Positions 52,659-60,972 of a stretch of DNA of 64,000 nt are shown here, in pieces. Source of the stretch: Verrucomicrobiia bacterium. Its GTDB lineage: Bacteria > Verrucomicrobiota > Verrucomicrobiia > Limisphaerales > UBA8199. The notes under the pieces are model-generated. The model worked only from the letters and a program-made list of their open reading frames with translations. It was not told where the DNA came from and searched no databases. The stretch spans positions 1 through 64,000 of the forward strand of contig DASYZB010000103.1 in NCBI GenBank assembly GCA_035946615.1, written 5' to 3'. The position numbers were made by a program, and so were the translations under genes. Within the stretch, counting starts at the first letter, position 1; each line of letters starts with the position of its first letter.

Positions 52659-54415
52659 GCGTCCAGTCAGCCATTGAGCCTGGCGAGTTGTTGCTGGCGG
52701 AAGGCAAAATCAGCAGCCAACAGCTTGATCAGGTCCGCCGCCGCCAACAGCGGCTCAGCCTGCCACAGCATCGCGCCATCCTCGACCTCAACTTCGCCTC
52801 CGAAGAAGACACCTGGCGCGCCCTGGCCAAGGCGCACAATTTCGAGTTTGTGGACCCGGTGGCGCTGGACCCCAGCCGCCAAACGCTGGAATTGGTCCCC
52901 ATCAAGCTCATCTTTCATTACCACCTCCTGCCGCTGGGTCTTGAGGACGATTGCATCACGCTGGCTTTCAGCGAACCTCCGCGCCAGATGGAACAAGGCA
53001 ACCTGCGCTTGCTTTTAGGCAAACGCTTCAAAATCGTGCTTGCCACCCCGAGCTCGATTCATGCCCTAATCAAAAAGAATTTCGGTCTGGGCGCCGAGAC
53101 AATCCAAAAGCTGCGCGAGGAACGCGGCGGAGCCGACCTCAACCACGAAATCGTTTTTGACGTGCAGGGAAAGGAGAGCGATTCGGCGCTCGAAGCCACC
53201 GTCTCGATGTTTGTGGACCAAATCATTCAGGAAGCGCTGCGCCTCAACGCAACGGATATTCACCTCGAACCTTACGCCAACGCCATCCGGTTGCGTTATC
53301 GGGTGGATGGTATTCTTGAATCGGTGCCGGTCCCGGTGGACATGCGTCACTTGCACTCGGCCGTGGTGTCGCGCCTCAAAATAATGGCCGGGTTGAATAT
53401 CGCCGAGAAACGCCTGCCGCATGACGGGCGGATTGCGATGAAGACCGGCGAGGAAGAATACGATCTGCGCGTCTCGATTCTGCCCACAAAATTCGGAGAG
53501 GCGGCCTGCCTTCGCATCCTGGGCCGGCAGAACCTCTTTCTGGACCTGGCCCAGCTTGGCATGGAATCCAACCAGGAACGGGTGTTCTCCCAATTGATTC
53601 AGCTTCCCCAAGGCATGGTTCTGCTCACCGGCCCCACCGGCAGCGGCAAGACCACCACTCTTTACACCGCCCTGGCCCAGGCGAACGACGAAAACCGCAA
53701 GCTGATCACCTTCGAAGACCCCATTGAATACACCCTCGAGGGCGCCGTGCAAATCCCGGTTCGGGAACAGATCGGCCTTACTTTTGCCACCGGCCTGCGT
53801 TCGGTGCTGCGTCACGACCCCGACGTGGTGCTCGTCGGCGAGATTCGTGACTTTGAAACGGCTGAAATAGCCGTCCGCGCCGCACAGACCGGGCACCTGG
53901 TCTTTTCCACGTTGCATACCAATGACAGCATCAGCGCCGTAACGCGCCTGCTGGAAATGCGGATTGAGTCGTACCTGATCGCCTCGTCGCTGGTCTGCAG
54001 CGTTTCTCAACGCCTGGCCCGGCGCATCTGCCGCCATTGCGCCGAAGAAGACCGGACCATTCCGGATGCGACTCGCGAGGAAATGGCGGCCCAACTCGGC
54101 CTTGCGCCGGACCAAATCCGCGCCTGGAAAGGCCGCGGTTGCGTCGAGTGCAACCAAAAAGGCCACCGCGGGCGTGTCGCCATTTACGAGTTTTTCCTGC
54201 TCAACCAGGAGATAGGCGACCTCATCCAACCCGGGCTGCGCACGGGCGAACTGCGCGAAGCCGCGCGCAAATACGGCTGGCGCTCGCTCCGGGAGATGGC
54301 GTGGCTCAAGGTGCAACAAGGCCTGATTCCCATTTCTGAGCAGGAACGATGGACCCGTGTCATTGATCCCGCCGCCCTCGCCCCCACGAAAGACCAAAAA
54401 CTCCAGAACACCTGA
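52655..54415 (+). CDS. GspE/PilB-family assembly ATPase
   Basis: A 586-residue hexameric ATPase. The N-terminal GspE_N-like domain has RRQQRLSLPQHRAILDLNFA. The catalytic core has Walker A GPTGSGKTTTL near residue 326, the Asp box ITFEDPIEYTLEGAVQ, Walker B DVVLVGEIRD and the His box GHLVFSTLHTND. A four-Cys zinc motif (CRHC, then CVEC about 35 residues later, residues about 459-500) is typical of GspE. It is the last gene of the secretion operon. A GspF/PilC-type membrane protein and pseudopilin genes are not present here, so they must lie elsewhere. Confidence 0.96.
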   Translation: MSVQSAIEPGELLLAEGKISSQQLDQVRRRQQRLSLPQHRAILDLNFASEEDTWRALAKAHNFEFVDPVALDPSRQTLELVPIKLIFHYHLLPLGLEDDCITLAFSEPPRQMEQGNLRLLLGKRFKIVLATPSSIHALIKKNFGLGAETIQKLREERGGADLNHEIVFDVQGKESDSALEATVSMFVDQIIQEALRLNATDIHLEPYANAIRLRYRVDGILESVPVPVDMRHLHSAVVSRLKIMAGLNIAEKRLPHDGRIAMKTGEEEYDLRVSILPTKFGEAACLRILGRQNLFLDLAQLGMESNQERVFSQLIQLPQGMVLLTGPTGSGKTTTLYTALAQANDENRKLITFEDPIEYTLEGAVQIPVREQIGLTFATGLRSVLRHDPDVVLVGEIRDFETAEIAVRAAQTGHLVFSTLHTNDSISAVTRLLEMRIESYLIASSLVCSVSQRLARRICRHCAEEDRTIPDATREEMAAQLGLAPDQIRAWKGRGCVECNQKGHRGRVAIYEFFLLNQEIGDLIQPGLRTGELREAARKYGWRSLREMAWLKVQQGLIPISEQERWTRVIDPAALAPTKDQKLQNT

Positions 54416-54463
54416 TCCCGATTCGGAGTTCTGCGACGTGCAGGGAGCTAGCATGGGATCAAA

Positions 54464-54524
54464 ACGGAGTGATGGAGTGTTGGAGTAGTGGGTTTCCCAT
54501 CACTCCAATACTCCGTCACTCCGT
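54464..54524. terminator. Long near-perfect hairpin made of 8-bp repeats
   Basis: Arms 54464-54492 and 54496-54524 are 29 bases each with a TTT loop and only about four mismatches, some of them G-U pairs in RNA. The left arm is made of repeating GGAGTGAT, GGAGTGTT and GGAGTAGT words, period 8. It follows the secretion operon by 48 bp and could end its transcript, but there is no U-tract. Confidence 0.6.
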
Positions 54525-54616
54525 CTCGCTCGTTTTCCACGGAATCAGGAAGTCTGAAGCTTCGGGGTGCGCCTTGCCCGGACGCAGCAATGTTGGAACC
54601 CCACTCCTACCCTTAT

Positions 54617-55327
54617 CTATGCCCCTGCTACGCGCCGCCGACGGCGCCCGCTCAGGATACCCGCCAAGAGCACGGCCACAATGCCAGTCAGGAAAATGCC
54701 GTCGAACTTGCCTGCCCCGCCGATGGAAGCGACCGGCGCGCCCAGCCCGCGGACCTTGTTCAAGTTTAAAAGGTCCGCCCCGATGAGTGTGCCCAAGCTC
54801 CCGGCGATATAGGCCAGGGGCGCAGGGTTATATGGCGAGAGGATCAAGGCTATAATAGCGGTAATGATAGGCGGGATGAAAATGGGCACCGCGATTCCTA
54901 CGCCTTGGACGGGTTTGGCCATCAGGTGAACCACCAATGTGACGACGCCCACAGCCACAAGGCTCTTTTCAAACAACCGGTGTTTGAAAATCAAATAAAC
55001 CGAAAGTATGAAAGGAATCACCGCCCCGCCCAGGTTGACAGCCAGCACTGTGCCGGGCGAATTCAGGAGGACCGGGACAACGTATTGTACGCCAAAGAAA
55101 TCGACGACCTCGCCGGCATGCACGTGCTCGCCGGGTAATTGAGCAATAGGGATATTGACATAGCTGCCCAGCAAACAGAGCACCAGCAAGGCGAACATAT
55201 AGCGCCGGCCCACTCCCATGCTCTCGAAGGCGTATTGGAGGATGCCGATCTGGATTAGCCCGACTATCAGGGCGAATAAAAACCATATCCCCACCAAAAA
55301 CAGCAGGCCGATTGGGCTATAGATCAT
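54617..55327 (-). CDS. DUF1614-family membrane protein
   Basis: A 236-residue protein with about seven membrane segments. It matches the DUF1614 pattern: IPFILSVYLIFKHRLFEKSL, a block QGVGIAVPIFIPPIITAIIA and NPAPLAYIAGSLGTLIGADL, then GGAGKFDGIFLTGIVAVLLA. DUF1614 proteins occur widely without a known role. It overlaps the zinc-ribbon gene by four bases (start within the stop of that gene), so they are probably co-translated. The C-terminus is Arg-rich. Confidence 0.85.
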   Translation of the reverse strand: MIYSPIGLLFLVGIWFLFALIVGLIQIGILQYAFESMGVGRRYMFALLVLCLLGSYVNIPIAQLPGEHVHAGEVVDFFGVQYVVPVLLNSPGTVLAVNLGGAVIPFILSVYLIFKHRLFEKSLVAVGVVTLVVHLMAKPVQGVGIAVPIFIPPIITAIIALILSPYNPAPLAYIAGSLGTLIGADLLNLNKVRGLGAPVASIGGAGKFDGIFLTGIVAVLLAGILSGRRRRRVAGA

Positions 55328-55674
55328 TTGGGTTGCTCGGAGCTATCGGCGCCCTCGTTGAGAACCTCCAAGGCCGCCTGGTAATCTTTTGCGGCAACCC
55401 GCACGGTCAGGCGTGTTAAGGGAATGATTCCAGAAAAGACTTGCTCGTATTCCTCGGGTATCGTCGCTTCAATGCCCGCTGCTGCCAACCGGTCCACCAG
55501 GATGCTTGCCTCCTGGAGGCTGCTGAAGGTGGCAACCACCAGCGGCGCAAGGGCGGGGTCGCGCAAGTCAGGGGCGGGGTCCGGCGCCCGCGCCGCATCA
55601 AGGGGCTTGCCGCACCCGGAGCAGGCAATCGCCGCATCGGCGTTCTCTCGCCCGCAATAATTGCATTTCTTCAT
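55324..55674 (-). CDS. Zinc-ribbon plus DUF2007-type protein
   Basis: A 116-residue protein. The start is a zinc-ribbon with two CxxC pairs (KKCNYCGREN and ACSGCGKP), followed by an Ala/Pro-rich spacer and a DUF2007-like domain (VVATFSSLQEASILVDRLAA, then RLTVRVAAKDYQAALEVLNE). DUF2007 proteins are small signal-transducing or regulatory proteins of unknown mechanism. It is upstream of and overlapping the DUF1614 gene. Confidence 0.8.
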   Translation of the reverse strand: MKKCNYCGRENADAAIACSGCGKPLDAARAPDPAPDLRDPALAPLVVATFSSLQEASILVDRLAAAGIEATIPEEYEQVFSGIIPLTRLTVRVAAKDYQAALEVLNEGADSSEQPK

Positions 55675-55726
55675 AACTCAGGTTGCCGCAGTGTCGCTAC
55701 TGCTCGAGCTATTACAAGGCCGGACT

Positions 55727-56332
55727 TCATACGGCCTGGTGTTTGGCGCATTCAGGCCATTCCACCAGTTGGAAGGCGAGCGCGCCAAACCGGCGCATCT
55801 CTTGCTCGGCGTTGCGGCCATCTTCAGGCCGCAGGTTCACCGCGCGAACAGCGTCTTTCAATAAGAACACCCTGAAACCCTTGTTTAAAGCATCTTTCAC
55901 TGTGTTCAACACGCAATAATCGGTCGCCAACCCGCCCACGTACAACGTGCCCACTCCCGCCCCGTGCAACCGCTCTTCCAATGCTGTCCCTTCAAACCCC
56001 GAATAGGCCTCCTTATCCGGCAGCATTCCTTTTGATATCAGCACCGCGCGCGACGGCAGCCGCAGCGAAGCTGGAAAACCTGCCCCCTCCGTCTCCATCA
56101 CGCAGTGGACAGGCCATTGGCCGCCTTGGGTCCTAAAAGAACAGTGGTTTGGCGGGTGCCAGTCCCGCGTCGCAAAAATAGGCAAGTGGTCCCGCTCGGC
56201 GCCGGCTATGTAACGGTTGAGAACGGGAATGACCTCATCGCCCCCGGGCACGGCCAGCCGGCCTCCGGGCAGGAAATCGTTCTGAACGTCCACAATGACC
56301 AGCGCCTCTTTGCCTTGTTCCAATTGGACCAT
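55727..56332 (-). CDS. pncA: Nicotinamidase
   Basis: A 201-residue hydrolase that converts nicotinamide to nicotinic acid in NAD salvage. The catalytic triad is Asp15 (VIVDVQNDF), Lys in [14 protein letters not shown] and Cys in GLATDYCV. Metal-binding residues are in [12 protein letters not shown]. The start at 56332 ([10 protein letters not shown]) is chosen over a further-upstream ATG. It diverges from nuoB, with about 90 bases between the start codons. Length is normal for bacterial PncA. Confidence 0.95.
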   Translation of the reverse strand: MVQLEQGKEALVIVDVQNDFLPGGRLAVPGGDEVIPVLNRYIAGAERDHLPIFATRDWHPPNHCSFRTQGGQWPVHCVMETEGAGFPASLRLPSRAVLISKGMLPDKEAYSGFEGTALEERLHGAGVGTLYVGGLATDYCVLNTVKDALNKGFRVFLLKDAVRAVNLRPEDGRNAEQEMRRFGALAFQLVEWPECAKHQAV

Positions 56333-56421
56333 GTTCGGCCTGTATTGGCAGTTCACCCTATTCAATGCACGCTCAAGCAAGAAGTATGTTACTCTATGGT
56401 GCTGGGCCGCGCGTCATAAAA

Positions 56422-56922
56422 ATGAAAACTGAACTGGGCTATAATCCAAAAATCGAGGGGGACGTTATTGTGACCCGTTTAGACGCGGTGCTGAACTGGT
56501 GCCGTAAGAACTCGCTCTGGCCGATGCCGATGGGTTTGGCCTGTTGCGCCATCGAATTGATGGGCGCCGCCGCCAGCCGATTCGACATCGCCCGGTTTGG
56601 CGCTGAAGTCATGCGCTTTTCTCCGCGACAATCCGATGTCATGATTGTGGCCGGCACGGTTTGCTACAAGACGGCCCTGGCTGTGAAGCGGATTTACCAG
56701 CAAATGCCCGAGCCAAAGTGGGTCATCGCCATGGGCGCTTGCGCCGCCACCGGCGGTATGTACCGCAGCTACGCCGTATTGCAAGGTGTGGACAAGATTA
56801 TCCCGGTAGATGTGTATGTAGCGGGTTGTCCGCCGCGCCCCGAGGCCTTGCTGGATGCCCTCATCCGGCTTCAGGAGAAGGTTTCAAAAGAACCGGCTTT
56901 GGAAGCCTTAAAAGCGGCTTGA
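56422..56922 (+). CDS. nuoB: NADH-quinone oxidoreductase subunit B, orphan
   Basis: A 166-residue protein that holds the N2 cluster of complex I. The four Cys ligands are in [23 protein letters not shown] and [34 protein letters not shown] and [20 protein letters not shown] are typical. The start at 56422 ([10 protein letters not shown]) gives a normal length. No other nuo genes are near, unlike the usual nuoA-N operon. It could be a spare copy, or part of a scattered complex I. Confidence 0.93.
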   Translation: MKTELGYNPKIEGDVIVTRLDAVLNWCRKNSLWPMPMGLACCAIELMGAAASRFDIARFGAEVMRFSPRQSDVMIVAGTVCYKTALAVKRIYQQMPEPKWVIAMGACAATGGMYRSYAVLQGVDKIIPVDVYVAGCPPRPEALLDALIRLQEKVSKEPALEALKAA

Positions 56923-57260
56923 TGGACTGCAGTTTAAAACGCCCTAAATCGCCCCTAACGCTGCCCTAACCCGCATATTTCGCAGCCCGGCGGGGGCAGC
57001 TCTCATTACCCGCATCTTCGCGCGAAGAGATTCAACAAAACTGACTGTAAAGCGTTCAACTTGGCGCCGATCGGGTTGCTTCGCGCGTGTGCCAGAGCCG
57101 CCGACGGTGTGGCCGATTCCTGGCCCGGTTCCCACCGTCGCTACGTCTTTCGGGGGCCAACTGCCCCCGTGAATTGGGCTGGTCTCCCCATTGGTCGTAA
57201 GGCCGAAGACAAACAGGTTTAAACAGGAGGAATAGAAGAGTTTAGAAACAAAGGAGAACT
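56923..57260. other. Intergenic region without a gene
   Basis: About 340 bases between nuoB and the Gly-rich gene. The first 50 bases have a loose GCCCTAA/GCCCCTAA repetition. The rest has no open frame with a good start and no hairpin that stands out. An AGGAGG-like site at about 57222-57229 precedes no usable start codon. Confidence 0.55.
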
Positions 57261-57881
57261 ATGAAGAATCTGATTGGCGCATTGGCATTGGCGGGGCTGC
57301 TTGTGACCTGGACCGCACAAAATTGTGAAGGTCAGGCAGGCGGAGGTGGGGGTGGGGGCGCAGGCGGCGCCGGAGGAGCGGGCGGTGCTGCTGGTGGAAC
57401 AGCGGCAGGTGGGGCCGCACCAGGGACGGCGGGGCAGGTTGGAACTGGCCCCGGCACGACCATCGGCAATCCCAACACGGGAGTGAACCCAAATACACGG
57501 ATTATGAACCCCGCTACCAGCATCCCCTCTGGCATAGGGACCAACGGCTTATTGAGTGGCACAAATTTAGGCGCACTAGGGACTAATGTGTTGTCCGGTG
57601 GCGTTAGCGCCACAAACTCAGGGTTGCTTGGCACCAACGGGTTGGCAGGCAGCACGAATGCCTTGGGAACCAACAGCCAGATAGGGCCTCCGGGCACCTT
57701 CAATAGCGGGGTGGGCGGCGCCCTGGGAAATAGCGTCCAACCCGGCACGGGCGCCGCTGGAACCGGCGGCGGCACCAGCCCGGGTGGCGTCGTGGGCGGG
57801 GTTGGCGCCGGGCCCGACGGGATTGGCGCCGGTTACACCAGCAACACAGTTCCGGTGAACCCCGGCGGCTTGGGCCGCTAG
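57261..57881 (+). CDS. Secreted Gly-rich repeat protein
   Basis: A 206-residue protein with a signal peptide (MKNLIGALALAGLLVTWTAQ, cut after EGQA). A long stretch of Gly and Ala repeats (about residues 27-55, GGAGGAGGAGG) is followed by repeats built on GTN, such as GTNGLLSGTN, GALGTNVL and LLGTNGL (about residues 85-150), then a Gly/Pro/Asn-rich tail. A good AAAGGAGA ribosome site precedes the ATG. It may be a surface or matrix protein. It is low-complexity, so homology cannot guide function. Confidence 0.8.
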   Translation: MKNLIGALALAGLLVTWTAQNCEGQAGGGGGGGAGGAGGAGGAAGGTAAGGAAPGTAGQVGTGPGTTIGNPNTGVNPNTRIMNPATSIPSGIGTNGLLSGTNLGALGTNVLSGGVSATNSGLLGTNGLAGSTNALGTNSQIGPPGTFNSGVGGALGNSVQPGTGAAGTGGGTSPGGVVGGVGAGPDGIGAGYTSNTVPVNPGGLGR

Positions 57882-57925
57882 AGTCCTGAACCATAAAAGT
57901 CGTTGTTTGTCAGATTAACTTTGGG

Positions 57926-57978
57926 CCGTGGCACGGCGTCTCGCCCGTGGGGCCTCGGACAAGATGCCCGTGCCACGG
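57926..57978. terminator. 11-bp inverted repeat between convergent genes
   Basis: CCGTGGCACGG (57926-57936) and CCGTGCCACGG (57968-57978) are perfect complements, separated by 31 bases. They lie between the stop of the Gly-rich gene and the hemW stop, the usual place for a bidirectional terminator or REP element. No U-tract follows. Confidence 0.5.
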
Positions 57979-57980
57979 TC

Positions 57981-59360
57981 TCATCGCAGAAACTCTTGCG
58001 CTGCGGCATCTGCGAATCGCAATCCCAAACGAGTCAACTTGAAATGATCGGGCATGAGCACGCCCCAGCCCTGGTGTTCGAGGCGCTCCATAGCGGTTGC
58101 CCATTCCCGCCGCAAGTCCTGGCCTGTCACGCGTCGAAACTCTTCGAAAGGCCAGCCGGCTACCATTCTCAAGCCAAACGCCGCAGTCTCGCCCGCCCGG
58201 CGCAGGGGTGATAATTCCTCGGTCGATTCAACCGCCCTCCGGCCTCGTTCGAGCTGCTCGCAATAAAGCGGCGTATTAGCCCAGTTCTTGGTTCGAAGCC
58301 CGCGCACATAACTGGTTGCGCTCGGCCCGGCGCCGTAAAACGAGCCGCCACGCCAATAGTTCACATTGTGGCGGCAGGCGTATTGAGGCACGGCGGGCTG
58401 GTTAGTCCCGGCGCTTTCCATAGAGCACTTTGGTCTTATTGAGGAGTCCCTAACATGAACTACGTCTTTAATCTGCCGAGGCTTCTCCCTCTCCCCTTCC
58501 GAAGGGGAGAGGGGTCCCTCTGTGTGTAGTCCATCCCACGGTCCTCCCAGTATCTCGATTCCGCACCCACTGCTGGCCGGTTCAAAGGATTCCGGCTGCG
58601 GATTCTTTTTAAATGCGTCTGGCTTGCCGGCCCGCCGCGCAAAATTTGCCACCTCGTACTGCTCGAATCCGGCTCGCGCGGTTTGTTCCACCAACTCTTC
58701 GTACATGGCGCAAGCCAAGTCATCATCCTGGTCGAATTCCCCTGCCTGCAACTGCTGGTAGAGGACCGTGTCTTCCTCATAAATGACTTCATAGCTGGAG
58801 AGATGCTCGCTCCCCATGGCCAGCGTCTCTCGCAGCGTATCGCGCCAGGCCCGCAGCGACTGCCCCGGAATCGCAAACATCAGATCGAGATTCACGTTGT
58901 CAAAACCCGCCTGGCGCAGGATGTCGTAGGATTTGAAAACCATCTCCGGCGTGTGGATGCGCCCAAGCCGCTCGAGCAAAGCCGCCTCGAGCGATTGAAC
59001 ACCCATCGAAATGCGGTTTACTCCCCAAGCCCGCAAGAGCCTGGCTTTATCCAGCGACACGGTGGCCGGGTTGCATTCGACAGTCCATTCGGATGCCCCA
59101 AGCAGCCCCAACCGTTGCATTGCTCCCAGGATTTGCTCCCATTGCCGCACATTGAGCAGCGACGGCGTCCCGCCCCCGAAGAAAACGGTGGCAGGCCTTA
59201 CATCGGGCGCAATCAACTCCAACTCGCCGATCAGCGCGCGAACATAACGGTTGATAAGCTCGCCGCTCGACGGCTCGGAATAAAAGGCGCAATAGGAACA
59301 CTTGTGCGCGCAGAACGGCACATGCACATACATGCTGGTGATTGGGGCAGCGGCAGACAT
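57981..59360 (-). CDS. hemW: HemW-like radical SAM protein with an in-frame repeat insert
   Basis: A 459-residue member of the HemW/HemN radical SAM family, thought to act as a heme chaperone. The 4Fe-4S motif CAHKCSYCAF (Cys-x3-Cys-x2-Cys) is at about residues 17-26, followed by VFFGGGTPSLL, VECNPATV, RISMGVQSLE and LMFAIPGQ. The C-terminal HemW part (YACRHNVNYWRGGSFYGAGP) is also conserved. Between FARRAGKPD and YACRHN there are about 80 extra residues. Part of them, DGLHTEGPLSPSEGEREK, is the translation of palindromic copy D (58440-58532). Other family members have only a short linker here. The frame is intact on both sides, so the protein is likely still made. Confidence 0.9.
   Translation of the reverse strand: MSAAAPITSMYVHVPFCAHKCSYCAFYSEPSSGELINRYVRALIGELELIAPDVRPATVFFGGGTPSLLNVRQWEQILGAMQRLGLLGASEWTVECNPATVSLDKARLLRAWGVNRISMGVQSLEAALLERLGRIHTPEMVFKSYDILRQAGFDNVNLDLMFAIPGQSLRAWRDTLRETLAMGSEHLSSYEVIYEEDTVLYQQLQAGEFDQDDDLACAMYEELVEQTARAGFEQYEVANFARRAGKPDAFKKNPQPESFEPASSGCGIEILGGPWDGLHTEGPLSPSEGEREKPRQIKDVVHVRDSSIRPKCSMESAGTNQPAVPQYACRHNVNYWRGGSFYGAGPSATSYVRGLRTKNWANTPLYCEQLERGRRAVESTEELSPLRRAGETAAFGLRMVAGWPFEEFRRVTGQDLRREWATAMERLEHQGWGVLMPDHFKLTRLGLRFADAAAQEFLR
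58440..58532. repeat. Palindromic repeat, copy D, inside hemW
   Basis: The hairpin CTTCTCCCTCTCCCCTTCCG and GGGGAGAGGGGTCCC has flanks TGAGGAGTCCCTAA at one end and GTGTGTAGTCC at the other. Its reverse complement matches copy C (46561-46692) over almost its whole length. It lies in the hemW coding frame without a stop codon. Confidence 0.85.
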
Positions 59361-59425
59361 CCTAATTACATTAGTGTTGTGTGGGCCAAAGCGCCATCCA
59401 ATTATCCCGAAGGTCGTAACGCCTC

Positions 59426-59506
59426 AGTGACTACGGGGCTGCCGGCTGAAGCCGGCGTTCCGGACGCGCGGAACGCCGCCTTTAGGCGGCAGCGCCCGCC
59501 GTCACT
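59426..59506. repeat. REP-like multi-hairpin element
   Basis: AGTGAC (59426-59431) and GTCACT (59501-59506) close a structure containing hairpins GCCGGC-TGAA-GCCGGC, GTTCC-N8-GGAAC and GCCGCC-TTTA-GGCGGC. An alternative long pairing (GGGCTGCC with GGCAG..CCC) is also possible. It lies 65 bp upstream of the hemW start on the opposite side from argG, and looks like a compact cloverleaf-type REP element. Confidence 0.7.
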
Positions 59507-59600
59507 AACCGATTACCGAAGGTCCACCTGGACACGGCCAGGGACAAAGTCGGTACAAAGGGCTTGCGGCCATACCGCCGGTTGGGCTGGCTGACAGTCT

Positions 59601-59642
59601 GCCCCCCTCTCCTCCCTTGGAGGAGAGGGCCGGGGAGAGGAG
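59601..59642. repeat. Palindromic repeat, copy E
   Basis: CCCCCCTCTCCTCCCTTGGA, then GGAGAGGGCCGGGGAGAGGA, belongs to the CTCTCC/GGAGAG family. It precedes argG by about 80 bp. The long frame that includes it upstream of argG is not expected to be translated. Confidence 0.6.
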
Positions 59643-59719
59643 GCCCTTTACCTCGCCGCACGCCCAGGCGCCTTAACGTTTTATTGCGTTTCGGGCCGCT
59701 TCGCTTAAGTTGCGCGATC

Positions 59720-60952
59720 ATGAAAATTGTCTTGGCATATTCAGGCGGGCTGGACACCTCGGTTATTTTGTCCTGGCTCAAGGAAAAGTATGACGCGGAG
59801 ATTATCGCCTTCTGCGCCAATATCGGCCAGGAGGAGGAACTCAAAGGCTTGGAAGCCAAGGCGAAAAAGACCGGGGCGTCCAAGTGCTACATCGTCGATC
59901 TCCAGGAGGAATTCGCCCGCGATTTCATTTTCCCAATGATGCAGGCCGAGGCGGTTTACGAGGGCCAGTACTTTCTGGGGACCAGCATCGCCCGGCCACT
60001 TATCGCCAAGGGTATGATCGAAGTCGCTCGCAAAGAAAAGGCGGGCGCCCTGGCCCATGGCGCAACGGGCAAAGGCAACGACCAGGTCCGCTTCGAACTC
60101 ACCGCTGCGGCCCTCGCGCCCCAATTGCAGGTCATTGCCCCCTGGCGCGACGCCCGGTTCCGGGAGCAATTCCCTGGCCGCGCCGAGATGATTGCCTATT
60201 GCGACGAGAAGAAAATCCCGGTGCAGGCCTCGGCAAAGAAGCCTTATTCCATGGACCGTAATCTCCTGCACATCTCCTTTGAGGCGGGCATTCTCGAAGA
60301 CCCCTGGATGGATGCCTTTGCCCCCGAAAATAAAGACATGTTCAAGCTGAGCGTTGCTCCTGAAGACGCCCCGGACCGCCCTGAGCACGTGACGCTTGAT
60401 TTTGAGAACGGCAACTGCATCGCCGTCAACGGCAAGAGCCTCACCCCTTTGGGCGTGATGCAAACGCTCAACCGGCTGGGTGGCAAACACGGCATTGGGC
60501 GGGTGGATATGGTCGAGAACCGCTACGTCGGGATGAAATCGCGCGGCGTTTATGAGACCCCAGGTGGCGCCATCCTCCACTTCGCCCATCGGCAGATGGA
60601 AACCCTCACGATGGACCGCGAGGTGATGCACCTGCGCGATTCACTCATTCCGCGTTATGCCGAGCTGGTCTATTACGGCTATTGGTTCGCTCCCGAACGG
60701 CTGGCCTTGCAAGCCTTTGTCAGTGAAAGCCAGAAAAACGTCACGGGCACGGTGCGAGTAAAGCTGTACAAAGGCAACCTCCTGGTCGCTGGCCGCAAAT
60801 CACCCGTGAGCTTGTATAATCCGGCCATTGCCACCATGGAAGCCGACCCCACCCGCGCCTACAACCAGGACGACGCCACCGGGTTTATCCGGCTCAACGC
60901 ACTGAGATTGAAGGTGGGCGCCAGCGTTCAGACCAAAAAGCCGAAAGGCTAA
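59720..60952 (+). CDS. argG: Argininosuccinate synthase
   Basis: A 410-residue enzyme that joins citrulline and aspartate using ATP in arginine biosynthesis. The PP-loop is [15 protein letters not shown], the Asp/Cit-binding segment is [17 protein letters not shown], and [34 protein letters not shown] and [20 protein letters not shown] follow. All family motifs are intact. The start ATG at 59720 ([10 protein letters not shown]) is the usual one; the longer frame at 59564 reads through repeat E. It stands alone, without argH or argF. Confidence 0.98.
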   Translation: MKIVLAYSGGLDTSVILSWLKEKYDAEIIAFCANIGQEEELKGLEAKAKKTGASKCYIVDLQEEFARDFIFPMMQAEAVYEGQYFLGTSIARPLIAKGMIEVARKEKAGALAHGATGKGNDQVRFELTAAALAPQLQVIAPWRDARFREQFPGRAEMIAYCDEKKIPVQASAKKPYSMDRNLLHISFEAGILEDPWMDAFAPENKDMFKLSVAPEDAPDRPEHVTLDFENGNCIAVNGKSLTPLGVMQTLNRLGGKHGIGRVDMVENRYVGMKSRGVYETPGGAILHFAHRQMETLTMDREVMHLRDSLIPRYAELVYYGYWFAPERLALQAFVSESQKNVTGTVRVKLYKGNLLVAGRKSPVSLYNPAIATMEADPTRAYNQDDATGFIRLNALRLKVGASVQTKKPKG

Positions 60953-60972
60953 AGCCCTGGGCTGCCGGGATG

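Noticed and set aside
53066-54454. 462-codon open frame antisense to the GspE/PilB ATPase
   Set aside because: It mirrors the conserved ATPase gene; the GC-rich codon bias of the real gene creates long antisense frames. Its sequence has no family features.
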